A DNA stretch of 64,000 bases. Origin: Datisca glomerata. Lineage: Eukaryota; Streptophyta; Magnoliopsida; Cucurbitales; Datiscaceae. The number at the start of each line of letters is the position of its first letter. Position 1 is the first letter of the stretch. The notes beneath the pieces are model-generated. The model searched no databases. It saw nothing but the letters and a program-made list of their open reading frames with translations, and had not been told where the DNA came from. Where the stretch lies: positions 182,711 to 246,710 of the forward strand of contig QANY01002872.1 of assembly GCA_003255025.1 (NCBI GenBank), written 5' to 3'. The position numbers were made by a program, and so were the translations under genes. Of the stretch, positions 37,061-49,207 are shown in pieces.

Positions 37061-37574
37061 GACAATAAGGGAAGCCCAAAATTGAAACGGAGAAGCGGGA
37101 TCTGAAGCTTACAAATTGCGGAGATCAACGTTGGTGAGTTGCAAAAAATGAAATGAAGAAGGAGATGAAGAACAGAGGCTTGGCGTGATCGAAGATGGTG
37201 CTTCGTTGTGGAGAAAATGCCTTTGGTTGACGATGAAAGCTAAGAGAAAACAGAGGGTGAGAGAGCCTTCGCAGGGCTGCCTTCAAAGAGAGAGATGAAT
37301 ATGAAGGAGAATAATATATATATAATATTAGGTTAAATGTTGGTTTAGGGTGTAAGGATATGTACGATGTGAGTGAGCTAAAGTTTTATAATATAAAATA
37401 AACTCTTTTAAAATTGAAAAAAATTGAATTTTAAACTAAATCATATATAATTAAAATTATTTTACAAAAAATTACAAATAATCACTTTTTAAAATCAAAT
37501 TTTAAAATCACTTTATATTTTAAATCAAGTTTACGAAAATGCCCATTTACGATGGGCCGAGATATTACAGTTTT

Positions 37575-38335
37575 CCATCGTTATGGATTCAACTCTTCAT
37601 TTTCAATGAAGGCTGTATGTTATGTATTATGCAGTTATAAGGCATGATTTACTTAATGAGGCTAACAGTTCATGATATGCAGTTCAGCCAATCAATAGTA
37701 AGATGTATCGAGATTTAACGTTATAGTATTGGTGGAATTGTATCAAGCATGATATTGTTGAGTTTGTCCATAAGTGCTTAGTGTGTCAGCACATCAAAGG
37801 CTTAGAGACAAAGACCATCTAGAGTCTTGCAGCCACTCAATATTCAAGAATGGAAGACAGAACATGTAGCCAGGGATTTCATTTTAGGACTTTTGAGGAC
37901 AAAAAAAAAGTTATAACTCAATTTGGGTTATAATAGATCGTCTTACTAAGCCAACACATTTCTTACCTGGCAAGACTATGTTTTTCAATAGAGGATGGGG
38001 TCGGTTGCATATTTGGGAGATTGTTAGGCTTCAAGGGGTACCAATGTCTATAGTTTCAAATCAGGATCTGAGGTTCACATCCAACTTTTTACAGAACCTA
38101 CATAAGGTTTTGGCTACTCAGTTGAACTTCAATACATTTTTCCATTCGCAATCAAACTGGCAACCAAAGCAAACTATTTAGACCTTGGAAGATATGCCTA
38201 GAGTTTGTATGTTGGATTTCTTTGGTAGCTGGGAAGAACAGTTGGCGCTTATCAAGTTTGCATACAATAACAATTACTGAGCAATGATTTGTATGGCTTT
38301 GATTGAGACACTATACGGGAGAAAATGCAAGTCGT
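37575..38335 (+). pseudogene. Ty3/gypsy integrase, decayed
   Basis: Resuming after the solo LTR: KMYRDLTL with YWW-like residues (the usual MYxDLKxxYWW), CLVCQHIKG (zinc-binding half, about 37770), then a degraded DDE core in mixed frames including QGVPMSIVSNQDLRFTSNF (about 38034-38090) and the NGQTERTxxTLED-like segment at about 38160-38195. Several frameshifts and stops are present. It belongs with the RT fragment to the left. Confidence 0.8.
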
Positions 38336-38339
38336 TAGT

Positions 38340-38822
38340 CGATTGAGATGAAGTTGGTGAGCGAAAGCTTTTGGGTCCTCACTTGGTTCAATCCAATAAC
38401 GAATTCAAAAATCAGGGAAAGAATGAAGAACACCCTGAGTCGGTAAAAGAGTTGCGCAGATGTTAAAAGGAAGGATTCTGAATTTGCAGTGTGAGACTTT
38501 GTATTTATTAAGGTCACACCATCAGTGGGTATAATGAGTTTTGGTCGCAAAGTTAAGCTCAGTTCTAGGAGTCCATGAAGTTATTCACGTCTTGATGCTT
38601 CCCAAGTACATGATTGATGCATCCCATGTCCTCAATTGTGAATCATTGCATGTTTATGATGACGTTGCTTATAAGGAGAACCCGGTTGGAATTTCGGAGC
38701 TCAAGAATCATATGAAGAAATCATCAAATAGAGGAACTGACTTAGAAACGAGAAATTGAGATGCATGAGAAGTATCCATAAGTATTTGATTGATGTTATT
38801 CATTTTGAGGATGAAATTTCTT
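38340..38822 (+). pseudogene. gypsy integrase C-terminus / chromodomain-like remnant
   Basis: The frame near 38541-38759 contains YMIDASHVLNCESLHVYDD and YKENPVGISE. This corresponds to the tail of chromoviral (Del/Tekay) integrases, where a YxPDPSHVL and a YxExPxxILD segment are typical. The chromodomain itself would help target heterochromatin. This copy is broken. It ends close to the polypurine tract. Confidence 0.6.
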
Positions 38823-39600
38823 AAGGAGGGTATAATGTCATACCCTAGTATCCTGTTAGAGGTAGTTTAGTAAATTTGTTAAGCATACACTATAAATGTT
38901 TTTAACGTAAATTTAAAACATTTTCAATTTCTTTATCAGACTCCTTCATCCTCCTTCTGCCTTCCCTCTTTCCGTCGATTACCACCTAGCTGTGAGACAA
39001 CGTCGCCACCCATCTCTCATCTCGTAAGCTTTCATTAGACTTTGCTTCTCTTCATCTCTTCTCATTTTAGTTGCGTCGGGCCACCACCTCTACCTATCTC
39101 AATCGGCCTGACCCGAACCGAATTGGTATATCCCGAACTGAACTGAACCGACGACCTGACTGTCTGGCCCGATCCATCTTGATTAGATTTCCGCCAAATG
39201 TATTTTAGACTATAAATACCTTTTCGACCCATATCCGACCCTTATCCTCCTTTTAATTAATTTTATATTTTTAGAAATGTATTTATGATTAGAATAATCT
39301 AACAATCGGGAATATTTGGATTTTTAGATCAATTAGTCATTAACTTTCTTTCTACTGGTCTAGGTAAGTGGACTTACTTCTTGGATTTGACTGTGTAATT
39401 GTTTGTTATTCTATTCAGGTTATTACTATTATTTGTAATTATAGCTATATTTGTTTTGCATATACGTTTATGTTGTGAATAAGATTATTTACTTTATTAT
39501 GTGTTATCAAGTGGATTACGACTGAATATGTATTACATGTATTAGCATGCAATTTATGTTTATGAATAAGTAGTATGTACCTCTAACACCCAAGTTAGTC
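38823..39600 (+). mobile_element. gypsy polypurine tract and 3' LTR (truncated)
   Basis: The polypurine tract aaggaggg at 38823-38830 is followed by TGTCATACCC at 38836, the start of the 3' LTR. It includes a likely TATA segment (gactataaatacc, about 39212). Positions 39300-39575 match the 5' LTR fragment near 18885-19160. Homology is lost at about 39590 where the triplet array begins, so the right end is missing. Confidence 0.7.
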
Positions 39601-39616
39601 TCAATATTACTCTAGG

Positions 39617-40436
39617 TTTCAACAACGACAACAACGGCAATAACACCAATGACAGCAACAACAATGACAACGACAATTACAACAATGACAGCAACAACAA
39701 TGACAACGACAATTACAACAATGACAGCAACAACAATGACAACGACAACAACAATAATGATGACGATGATGACAACAGCAACAACAACAACAACGATAGC
39801 AATAACAACAATAACAATAACAACAATGACGATGACAACAACAACAATAACAGTAGCGACAACACAACCACAACAACCACATCAAGAACCACAACAACAA
39901 CAACAACGATGATGACAATAACGATGACAACAACAACAATAACAACAACATTTATGACAATAACAATGACGACAACAACAATAACCACAACAACCACAAC
40001 AACAACAGTGACAACCACAACAACAACGACAATGACAACAACAACGACCACAATAACAACAATAGCAACGATAACAATAATGACACAACAACACCAACAA
40101 CACAACAACAACAGCCACAACAGCCACAACAACCACAACAACAGCCACAACAGCCACAACAACCACAACAACCACAATAACCACGACAACCACCACCATA
40201 ACCAACAACAACAATGATGACAATGACCACGACAACAACGATGACAATGACAACAACAACAACAACAATGAGAATGACAACAACGATGACAACGACAATA
40301 ACGACAACAATGATAACAACGACAACAATGACAACAACGATAACAATGATAACAACGATAACAATGATAACAACGACAACAATGACAACAAGGACAATAA
40401 CAACGACAACGACAAAAACAAAGTTGACCACTTCGA
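39617..40436. repeat. ACN trinucleotide array, about 820 bp
   Basis: This is a long run of AAC, GAC, ATG/ACA and CCA triplets in phase (aacaacgacaacaatgac, later cagccacaaca). Some higher-order repeats are evident, for example a 30-bp unit at 39645-39740 repeated three times. The strand is almost devoid of pyrimidine runs. All six frames give repetitive Thr, Asn/Gln, Leu/Val or Cys peptides. No gene. Confidence 0.95.
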
Positions 40437-42778
40437 CGATGCCTTCTTCCCGTGCACATAGACCATTTTTGGTGGATGATATATTGTGTAAATTCACATT
40501 TCCTTTATTGTGGCCATCTAAGGATGTTCCCCAATTACTCTTCCTTTCTCTCGCGTTCTTGATTCCCGAAACAATGAATAGGAATTAGTCTGTTGTCCAT
40601 GCGTGCGAGCTTGTTCATTCATGTTTGTCTGCACTCATTTGTAGTCTGCCAATATCTACCATGGGCTCCACCAATCGTATTACTCGTGCATTATTCCAAG
40701 TTTCCAACATCCTATAGTGGATTTGGTGCGCGTCACACCTCCTATGTGCGTTACGTCCTTATGATCTCAACGAATCGACACATTTACAACTAGCAAAATG
40801 TTTGAATCATGATATGACATGAGTTTCCTAGAACAAGTATAGAGTAAATCAAATTAATAAGTGATATGGATAATAGCCCAACCGGTAGTCACACTACTTC
40901 TCAGAAATATAAGAAGTCCAAAGTTTAAATATCTAATCCTCACGTGGACAAAAAAATCATTAATTAAAAATAAGTAATAGGTTAAGTAGTAAGTAATCAA
41001 ACAAGTGGTATTCATGTAACAGTGATTCATATTTTTTGGTAATATATTTGTAAATGGAGGAGCCGTAACTCAGAACTCATAAATATACTGAATATGCATT
41101 GTACCATGGATCACTTAAGTGGAGGTACGAGTATTAATCATACTCTGACCTTATATTCTCGAAAAAATGATCACAGCGTTGCAAAATACAATCTCCACAT
41201 TCCTTAACCATCTAATCCGAAAGAAATCTGAATTCTGAGCATGTAGGGTTATTCATGGTTCTTATGCATTTGATCAGTTCGCCTATATTCTGAACAAAAC
41301 TTAATCAATCAATACATAAGAGCCGAACCTTACCAAACTTTATGATTCGGCTCAATCCATTCGAAGCTTAAAAACAAATGAATAAACCTTAGATCTATAT
41401 AAGTTAATTGAAAATCCCTAAATCCTAAATTAGTTTCAAGAAATCAAGAAATCCCTAACTAAAGTCCCTTGTGGCCTTCAATTTCCAACCACATACATAC
41501 ATTTATTGGATTTAGGTTTCGGTGGAAATAAGGAATTCATAGCACCATTCAATGCTCATTGATGTCTCATCGATTTGAAGACACCTGCTGCAAACAACTA
41601 TGTTCATCGATTATTGCTATGATGATTGTTGCAAATAACCTAATAATAAGAGGAAAGGAATCAATAGTTATCCAGAGCGAGAGAGCCAGAGAGGGTAAAA
41701 GAATGTTAGAGAGGGAGAGAGAGGAGGCGGAGAGAAAGATTAGGTTGGGGAGAGAGTGCTCACTTAAATAGTCATCCGAAAACTAGGGCGACATTTACAG
41801 GAAGGGAGCACAGCACATGCTTAAACCTAGTATAAAACATGACGTCATTAATGTAAGGTTTCAGTGGCTTCTGTTTGATTAAAAATTTGACAATAACTCA
41901 AACCAAGCAGAATATTTGATTTTCCAACAAGACTAATAACCAAACTGTAAATACCTAAAAACCTGACTGAACCAATAATTTTTTGATTGATTCGGTTCAT
42001 TACGATTTTGAATACCCCAACTAACATTAACCAAATCCCATCAAAATAAACACGGGCTTTTCATTATTACTTCATGCTGAAAGCAAACTTACTTAATGGA
42101 GATCATTTTTTTTATTTTAAAATAATGGAAGTTCCTAATATGTGAGTGAGTAAAAACAAATATAATGCTTTCAAATATAAATTGTGGTCACAATGCTATA
42201 AATTGAAAATATTGTAATAATGGGCACATAATGAATACACATAAACGAACAAACACAAATTTATGTTCAAACAATATAATTATGAACTTTTTGGAGGTAG
42301 AGATTGGTCGACACGTGAAGAAAAAAAATGATAAAGTAGAAAGAAAATATAAAAAGGAAAACTGTACGAGAAAAGAGATAGTAGTTATGAGTAGTGCTTC
42401 CGTTGCAATGGGTTTTCTCTACTTGGGATTTTATGGCCTGAGCACTTACAGAGAATCAGATCATGGGTGGTTATTACACTCAACCTATTCTTTAAATTTC
42501 TCACTTATTTTCTTGTATCTTACCCACCTTGCCACCATCCACTATACACTATCTCTTCTTAAGTTACTGCAATCTTAATAACTTAAAAGAGCTTAAAGAA
42601 GTCAAACTAATTAGCCAACTCTTAATCACTTAAAACAGCTTTAAAGAAGTCAAACTAATTAGCCAATTTATTCAAGCAGCTCCTCTTATCATACATGTTC
42701 TCAGAAAAAGCAATAATAATACAAACTATTAAGAAATCATCAGAGATAGGTTTGGGCTATTTGGCTATATAAATCATC
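40437..42778. other. Intergenic stretch
   Basis: No gene or transposon was identified. Short purine repeats occur at about 41680-41755. A near-perfect 47-bp tandem duplication (gaagtcaaactaattagcca at about 42598 and 42645) precedes the outer copia and may belong to its 3' LTR. Confidence 0.4.
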
Positions 42779-42839
42779 ATCTCCTACTTGGCCAATAGTA
42801 CAGGTCTATCATTGATCATTTTTTATTCCCATCAACTGT

Positions 42840-43446
42840 ACATATCTTTTGAATTCTTCTTCTAAAATTGGTTTCGTCAATTAATGTGCAATCATATCTT
42901 TAGACGAAACATAATTCATGACAATATGATTTTTTTTATAAAATATCAACTATATCATGATATTGATGATCAACGTGTTTTGTTTTGAGTCAATTTCACT
43001 ATTTCTAATTGTACTTATTGCACCTTGACTATCACATTTTATCTCAATCAATTTGGAAATAGTCTCTTATATTTTTAAATCTTCTAAACAGCCTTTTAAT
43101 CCAAACAACTTCAGAAGCAATACGATTACATGCAATATATTCAACTTCCATTGTGCTTTTGCCACACAACTTTGTTTTCTACTTGATGATGAAATAGCTG
43201 CTCCACTAAGGAGGAATATATAACCAGATGTAGACTTATCATCGTCATTATCACCACTAAAATCAGAATCTAAATAACCAACAACTTCTAATACATTATC
43301 ACCATAGTGACATGCTAATATATAATCCTTTGTACCTTAAATGTATCTCAAGATCCTTTCAATTGCAGCCCAATGAAGCTCGCCCGGATTACTTTGAAGT
43401 CAACTAACCACATTTAATGCAAAACTAATATTGGTCTAGTACATAG
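42840..43446 (-). pseudogene. Outer copia RNase H
   Basis: The minus strand gives VGYLDSDFSGDNDDDKSTSG, then KQSCVAKA and KCDSQGAIS, then NTLIINIMI. This is the copia RNase H domain with its catalytic D and D positions recognisable but the AEYxA motif degraded. At 43446 it is broken inside the sequence that normally reads YAMLCTRPDI, by the inner copia LTR. Confidence 0.8.
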
Positions 43447-43646
43447 TGCGGAGAATTTGAGAGAGATGAAACAAAGAGGGCGAGCCAGAGAGAGAGAGCG
43501 AAGGGAGAGGAGAAAAAGAGTAAAGTGATTTTCTCATGAAAACAAAACAGAAGGAGGACGAGCATACTTAAAGTAACAAGATAGCAAAAAGATAAGTAAG
43601 CCCTTAACTAACAACAGACTAACACTAACAACTAACTATGTAAAAC
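43447..43646 (-). repeat. Left LTR of inner copia, flanked on both sides by CATAG
   Basis: This 200-bp copy resembles the right LTR (54742-54940) with about ten substitutions. It is preceded by CATAG (43442-43446) and followed by CATAG (43647-43651), then by outer-copia RT sequence instead of inner-copia internal DNA. In other words it has the structure of a solo LTR. It ends TATGTAAAAC rather than the expected CA. Confidence 0.85.
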
Positions 43647-43860
43647 CATAGCATTGCGTACATAAGACTACCTACAACTTTAGCATATGGTTTGTCCTAT
43701 TTAATTTTCTCTTTCTCATTAGCTTTGGTTTCATACCTTTTCACAACTTTGTATATTTATCAATAGGAGTACTTGTAGGATTTGAAGTTTTTTTTCCATA
43801 TGAAATCTCCTAAGAATTTGTTCAAAAATAATTATTTTGAGACAATTGCAAAATTCTTGT
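43647..43860 (-). pseudogene. Outer copia RT segment, duplicated copy
   Basis: The minus strand encodes the same RT stretch as 54941-55157 (TPIDKYTKL-like, then KVVGSLMYAML-like, and the ILRRFHMEK box). It contains many small differences. At 43860/43861 the homology stops abruptly and inner-copia RT begins, so this is one side of a rearrangement junction. Confidence 0.8.
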
Positions 43861-44260
43861 AGGTAGTATTTTGCCACAAGCCTGGCCTTATGCTGGGCTA
43901 TAGTCCTATCATGGGGTGTACTTTATTTTGTACACCCATTTACAACCAACAAGATTTTTGTTGGGTGGCAAAGGCATGGGGGTTCAACTGTTTTAGGAAA
44001 TAAGAGCTGCATATTCAAAATTCATAGCTTGAACCCATTCAGGACACTTAGAAGAAGTAGTAAAGGAGTTGGGTTCAAAATTTACGGGAACAGTACAAGA
44101 AGTAGCAAAAGCTTTCTTCTTGAAAATCTCAAACTTGGACCAAGTCTGCATGGGATGTAAAGACTGCGTGCTGCTATGTGAAGTGATGTTCCTAGTGGTG
44201 GTGATAGGAGAAGTAGTCACTGAAATATCAACACTAGAGGACCAACAGTGGTAATAGAAA
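43861..44260 (-). pseudogene. Inner copia RT N-terminal part, truncated
   Basis: The minus strand reads HPMQTWSKFEIFKKKA, then EPNSFTTSSKCPEWVQAMN. This is the classic lead-in to copia RT. Over 43861-43990, with several frame breaks, the WVYKIK and HKARLVAK motif is present. It is truncated at 43860 by the rearrangement, so the palm with YVDD is absent. Confidence 0.8.
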
Positions 44261-44741
44261 GAGATCTAGTATGCACATCAATCATGCAAGAATTCAGATT
44301 AGATTTAGATATCTCATGCATCACAACAAAATTTTCAGCAATTAAATCACAAATTCCAGCAGCAGAATTGGTCTGTAACTCAGATATATTATTATGTAAT
44401 TCAGCAGAATTAGTAGCCGTATGTCTAGAATTACGCAAGTTAGAACGTAAAACAGTAGCAGAATTAATATTATTCAGATCAGAATGCATGCTAGAATGGA
44501 AAGATCTATCTGTAGCATCATGATTAAGTAAAATAGAAAGGCAACCTAGTATGAATAATATTTATTTCTTTAGAATTGAAATCAGTAGCAGGACTAGTAG
44601 CAGGCATGAACAAGGATTTAGAATGAAGTAAAGTACTAATAAAAGGAAATAGAGAGGCAAAATTTGTACCTCAATTGGCTGGACTAGTAGAAACATTGCT
44701 GGAAGTAGACATTGGAGGAGCAATAGCAAAAGGAAACTGTT

Positions 44742-45131
44742 TTAATCAAATACAACATCTCTACATATATAATAATGATTGGTAGTCTTACCAAAACAAA
44801 GATAACCTTTTTTATTAAGAGCATAACCGAAAAAAACACATTGTAAGCTCTTAGGTTGAAATTTATTTTGAATATAACGTCTAAGATTGGGGTAACATGC
44901 ACACCCAAAAACTCTAAGTCTACTATAACCAGTAAGCTTTCCAAATAGCATTTCTAAAGGAGATTGATTCTTAAGAGTAGAACTTGGCATCTGGTTAATT
45001 AAGTAAGAGGCAGTTGCAAATGCAAAATTCCAGAATTTTAAAGGAATAGAATAATGATGAAGAAGAGTAAAACTTGCCTAAACCAAATGTCTATGTTTTC
45101 GCTCAGCAATTCCATTTTGTTGAGGTGTATA
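44742..45131 (-). pseudogene. Inner copia integrase, C-terminal half
   Basis: The minus strand starts with ACACCTCAACAAAATGG (TPQQNGIAERKHRH), followed by NFAFATASYLINQMPSS, SPLEMLFGK and VFGCACYPNLRRY, then the FFGYALNKKGYLC and ICRDVVFD of the integrase tail. The N-terminal half lies 7.5 kb to the right (52647-52986), interrupted exactly between the CPY and TPQQNG codons. One stop follows RHLV. Confidence 0.9.
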
Positions 45132-46474
45132 CACTACAACAAAAAAGGGCTTAGATGACGATGAAAACTAGTTTAATGACGGGTAAGTGACTGTCATCTA
45201 AACTCATTTGATCAAAAACCATCATCAAAATGTGCGTACAAAATATTTTTATGATGGAGAATTCCCATCATTAAAAGTGCTGCAAAAACACCTTAAATGA
45301 CGGGGCCCAACATAAGCCTTAGTTGATCGGTCTACTGAACCTAGCTTTTGAACTAGTCATTCTGGGCGCACTTGATTGACCTTAGCTTATGGTCTAGGCC
45401 TCACATTCGTCTCCATCATCTTCATCTATGTCTCCAACTTCCTCCCTTCGAAAGTCAACACAAGATAAGAACGAGTAAAACAACATAAAGAATCCCCTTC
45501 ATTCTATGAACTTATGTATTGAATTGAATCTTTGGTGTCAAAGCTCGTGAAGGAAGAGTCACTCCGCCGTAAACAATCATGACACAAGGGAACGAGAATC
45601 ATAATAGCAACCCATAAGCTTGACTAAGAGGGGCATTCCATACGATAGAAAAAGCGATCTACTGAAACCATTGGTACTGTCATTTATTTTTCTTCCATTG
45701 TATCATCAAAATTGGATTCTCCTCTTTCTATTGTACTAAACAAAGTAGAACTCTCTAGTTTTTCATTGTATCTTAGTGATGCCATAGTACCCTACAACAC
45801 CAAAAATAGACCCAATATCTAGAGTAAGCAACAAACATCATATATTAAGAGGAGAACAAAACCAGAAAGTTGACATAGAAACATAGAATGAAATAAAATG
45901 AATAACAAGGACGAAGAACATCGAACCTCCAAAAATAGTAAAGCTTAGACCGAAGACAAGTCGATAATGAAAGTAAGAATCAATTACGCACTACAGGGTT
46001 ACCATAATGTATCGAGAAATCAGTCCGCCCCTCCAATTCAAGTCTACACAACATTATGATTTATCAGAATCAAAACAACATATAAACAAGAAGGATTTGG
46101 ATCTAACTTTAGAGGAAAAAAATAATGTTTTCATTAATAACTTTATAGAAGAAATTGATATTACCGTTATCAATAAAGCAAGAAGTAACCGATTCACACA
46201 TTTCATTAACGAGAACAAAAGCCACATGAACCTACACAGTAAATAAGGGGAAGAAGAAACAGTTTTGAGAGGAGCCTCAGATTACTCATTAATTTCTAAA
46301 AGAAAAATTGAAACATATTCCCACAAAATTAGCTTTACAATTAAACATATCAAAAGATCCTTTAGGAGGGAAACATCAATTAACACTTCAATTTATTTTC
46401 TCTTTTACCCTATAAATCAATCATAACCATACCTTAAGCAAATCACAACAATAACTTATATTAGCTTCTCATAT

Positions 46475-46560
46475 GACGCAGACGAAGGCTTCATCTCCAG
46501 TTCACGATGTAGATTCTTAAATTTTGAAATGACATCCTCATCCTTCAAGATTCAACAAAT
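46475..46560 (-). pseudogene. Possible captured exon, unidentified
   Basis: The minus strand gives DEDVISKFKNLHRELEMKP then SSASYE in one open frame with a plausible exon look. I do not recognise the protein. It lies inside the CACTA-like element and could be another captured host exon. Low confidence because only about 80 nt support it. Confidence 0.3.
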
Positions 46561-46740
46561 GATGCAAGTAAATAAAGTTCATAAATATAAAAAGACAAAT
46601 ATAATTCTAAGATATGTAAAATAGACAATAAATGTAGTTGTGCATCAATGAAATGCAAAAGGACATGTAACAAGTTGAACTATAGTTAAAATCCTTGTAG
46701 AGACCTCTCAACCAAGTAAAGGGAAATAAGATGATTTAAG

Positions 46741-46935
46741 TCATAATAACATTGCTCATGGCGAAATTGTCATCACTAGCCTCACAACTTTAATAGTGCA
46801 AGTATGTCATAATAACATTGCTCATGGTGAAATTGTCATCACTAGCCACACAACTTTAATACTGCAAGTATGTCATAATAACATTGCTCATGGTGAAATT
46901 GTCAAAACTAGCCATACAATTTTAATACTGCAAGT
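46741..46935. repeat. Tandem repeat, 66-bp unit, three copies
   Basis: tcataataacattgctcatg starts copies at 46741, 46807 and 46873, with a few substitutions each. It is followed directly by a GATA/GA microsatellite (about 46936-46986). It lies within the CACTA-like element. Confidence 0.92.
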
Positions 46936-46951
46936 ATAGATAGATAGACAT

Positions 46952-46986
<35 letters not shown>

Positions 46987-48354
46987 TTTATCATGAAACA
47001 TCATGTATGAGATATAACCCCCACTCCCAAGCCTATAAAAATATGATGATGACTAACAACACTGCGTTGCCATAGAAAACTCGTGTTTCTATTGAAAGGT
47101 AAAATTGAGATCCAACAAGGAAAGACAATTGCAAATGCAACTACTCGAGGAAAGTTCTTTAAAGCTATCAAAGCTTCAACACAACTAAAAAGTTAAGTTT
47201 CATTATTCTACACATAATATGGACAAATGTACTAGAGCTAAGTCTAGATGCCACATAAACAAAAAGTGAATTAAGTGTTCACAAGAACCAAATTGCATGG
47301 AACTCAGAAGCACCTCATAGAACCATTGAAATATGGACATTACTAGCAACATTCATGGGAAGTTCCTCACCACTAAGTTTGTAATGCTAACAACATTACT
47401 AAAAGAAGCGAGCCAACAAATAATTCTCTATAACAGAAATTCAAGTTATAAATTATGCCTGACAGAAGTTGAAAATTAAAATAAAAGAAGCACATGTGCT
47501 TTTGCCTTTTGATTTGCAGACACTAATATAAGAACTTTTAATTTGGATAGAGCTCTTTCTAACAAATTAATGATTCATGTATAGCATCCTCTTTATTCAT
47601 AGAGCTCAGATGTTATCTTGGTGAAGGAGTCAAAACAAACATCATTTCAAAAGGTATTATGGAAAATACACAAAACTAATGTTTTCAAGGTTAATTGTTC
47701 ATATTTAACCTTCAACAAATATATAAATATTCCAACACCCATTTGAATAAATTGCTACTACAATCAAGATTTCATCAATATTGTCCTAACAGTGCTGTCA
47801 TTAAAAAGGAATCTAATAAGTAAAAATTGGGAAAACTTCATGTAGAGCATCATAACTTCAACAAGAAATGTGCATCAGGATAAAATAAGTATCCAAAAAT
47901 TGGGAAAACTAGTCATTATTCTCCAAACAAGAAGTCATCCACATACTAGAATGAGAAATTTGGGGAAGACAACCAAGACAATCAACCTAAACAGAATTTA
48001 ACATGCAACAAAACCCAACGCTATCTCAATTAGTTAAAAAATTTGTGTTAGACTACACAAAAACACATGTAAACATGGTTTTGTGGTTCAAAAGAGGCCA
48101 AGAGAGTATAAATGACACCAAGTGAAATAGAAGTCCAACGAAATAACGAATAGAGAAAAGAGAAATTTTTCAGAAGAGCAGTACATATGATTCAACATTA
48201 ATTTCCTCCGGACATGAAAAAGTACAAAATATGTTAGTTGAGAAACCATACTTAATTAACTTCACATAATCACTTGCAGAATAAATAACATCCACATCAA
48301 ATTATCCTTCGAGTCCCCTAAAGCTTGTTAGGCCAATTTCAAATATATCCACTT
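46987..48354. other. CACTA-like interior, nothing recognised
   Basis: AT-rich DNA without recognisable exons or repeats. It precedes the duplicated block on its right. Confidence 0.4.
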
Positions 48355-49207
48355 GAGATGGAGTTGGACAACATGAATTGATAACACTTGATTAATAAAC
48401 CATCAATGTAAGATAGGGGATTCATAGGTGAAGGCAATACATCAGGTATATCTTCCACAATTAAGTACTCCTTAATAGATATTGTGTTCTCATATCGCTT
48501 CTTAATGATTGCCTCTAGAGCAGGCCCTCCATTTTCCATGAAGTATTTAATCCCAAAGTCCTGAAATAATGAGAATATAAACACTTCGATTTTAGTGAGA
48601 TAAAATCTCTAAGTTTCTAACATGCAGTGAGACTGTGAGAGTGTTGATCCATCAACGTATCTTGAAGATAATCTCTAGAGCATCTTCTATATCAATCAAG
48701 TTTTTATTTTCAATGTAAAAAATTCTATTAAAGCTGGTGATATGAATATCTTGACCAATTATAATAAAGGGTCTGACAGTTTGTACAAGCAAGAGGGAGA
48801 GAAAGCACTTATCACAACCTAGCTTAAACAAAAGATGCTCTTAATCAAAGAATATAACAGCTTAAATGCATTGAATTCAAAGCTTTTACAAATTCTACAA
48901 ACTTCAGCTGTAAAGGAATCGAAATGGACATAATTCCAAGTAAATAAAACAACTGAAGAAAGTAAAGCACAATAATCTGAAGTGGGATCGAACACAAAAA
49001 AAATTGAAGTACCTTGACACATACAAATGGGATCGAACAGAGAAAAATTGAAGTACCTTGACAGAGATCTTGCGGTCACTTTGGGGCCTCTTAAACTACT
49101 TGACCGCTTCTTCACGATCTTTTTCAACATCAAAGGCATGGCCATTTTCGCTTACCTACATAGATCTTGCGGTTACTCTAGGGGCTTTTAATCCCCTTTG
49201 TTGTAAA
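48355..49207. repeat. Internal duplication, copy A
   Basis: This block, beginning gatggagttggacaacatg and ending cccctttgttgtaa, recurs at about 51225-52192 with a few percent change and one extra insertion of about 110 bp near 51690-51810. Both copies contain the same minus-strand open stretch (NGGPALEAIIKKRYENTIS here, NGGPAPEAIIKKRYENTIS there) of unknown origin and the same eL32-like piece. Confidence 0.85.
49060..49207 (-). pseudogene. Captured ribosomal protein eL32 (RPL32) N-terminal fragment, copy 1
   Basis: On the minus strand from 49145: MAMPLMLKKIVKKRSS, then, after a one-base shift, FKRPQSDRKI. These resemble the first residues of large-subunit ribosomal protein eL32 (usual form MAVPLLxKKIVKKR...KRPQSDRKI). 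A second diverged RPQS-like piece lies at about 49162-49207, where it is joined directly to copia gag sequence. Only the first exon is represented and the rest of eL32 is not seen, so it is a captured, frameshifted fragment. Confidence 0.7.

Larger units (their letters stand above)
34053..37574 (-). mobile_element. Solo LTR of another gypsy element, 3.5 kb, with TSD GTTTT
   Basis: The insert starts TGTAACGCCCCGATCC at 34058 and ends GATATTACA at 37569, flanked by GTTTT on both sides (34053-34057 and 37570-37574). Read on the minus strand it begins TGTAATATCTCGGCCC, the usual start of Del/Tekay-like gypsy LTRs. There is no gag or pol between the ends and no PBS or PPT next to them. It is therefore a solo LTR left by LTR-LTR recombination, inserted between the RNase H and integrase remains of the host gypsy. 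Its contents are two minisatellites, a GA-rich block (about 36490-37060) and AT-rich DNA. Confidence 0.85.

Noticed and set aside
36395..37128. Long minus-strand open frames rich in Leu, Ser and Phe, resembling multi-pass membrane proteins
   Set aside because: They arise from the GA-rich low-complexity block within a solo LTR; three overlapping frames are open at once, which is typical of simple sequence rather than coding.
34058..37569. Considered as a complete non-autonomous LTR element (TRIM/LARD)
   Set aside because: No internal pair of repeats, primer-binding site or polypurine tract could be found between the ends; a solo LTR explains it more simply.
39619..40588. Open frames up to 248 residues on both strands, rich in Thr, Val/Leu or Cys
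   Set aside because: Pure products of the ACN triplet array; no non-repetitive protein segment and no promoter or splice structure.
45986..46000. CACTACAGGG word considered as another CACTA left end
   Set aside because: It lacks the A-rich continuation and subterminal repeats, has no partner end, and lies inside a defined CACTA-like element.
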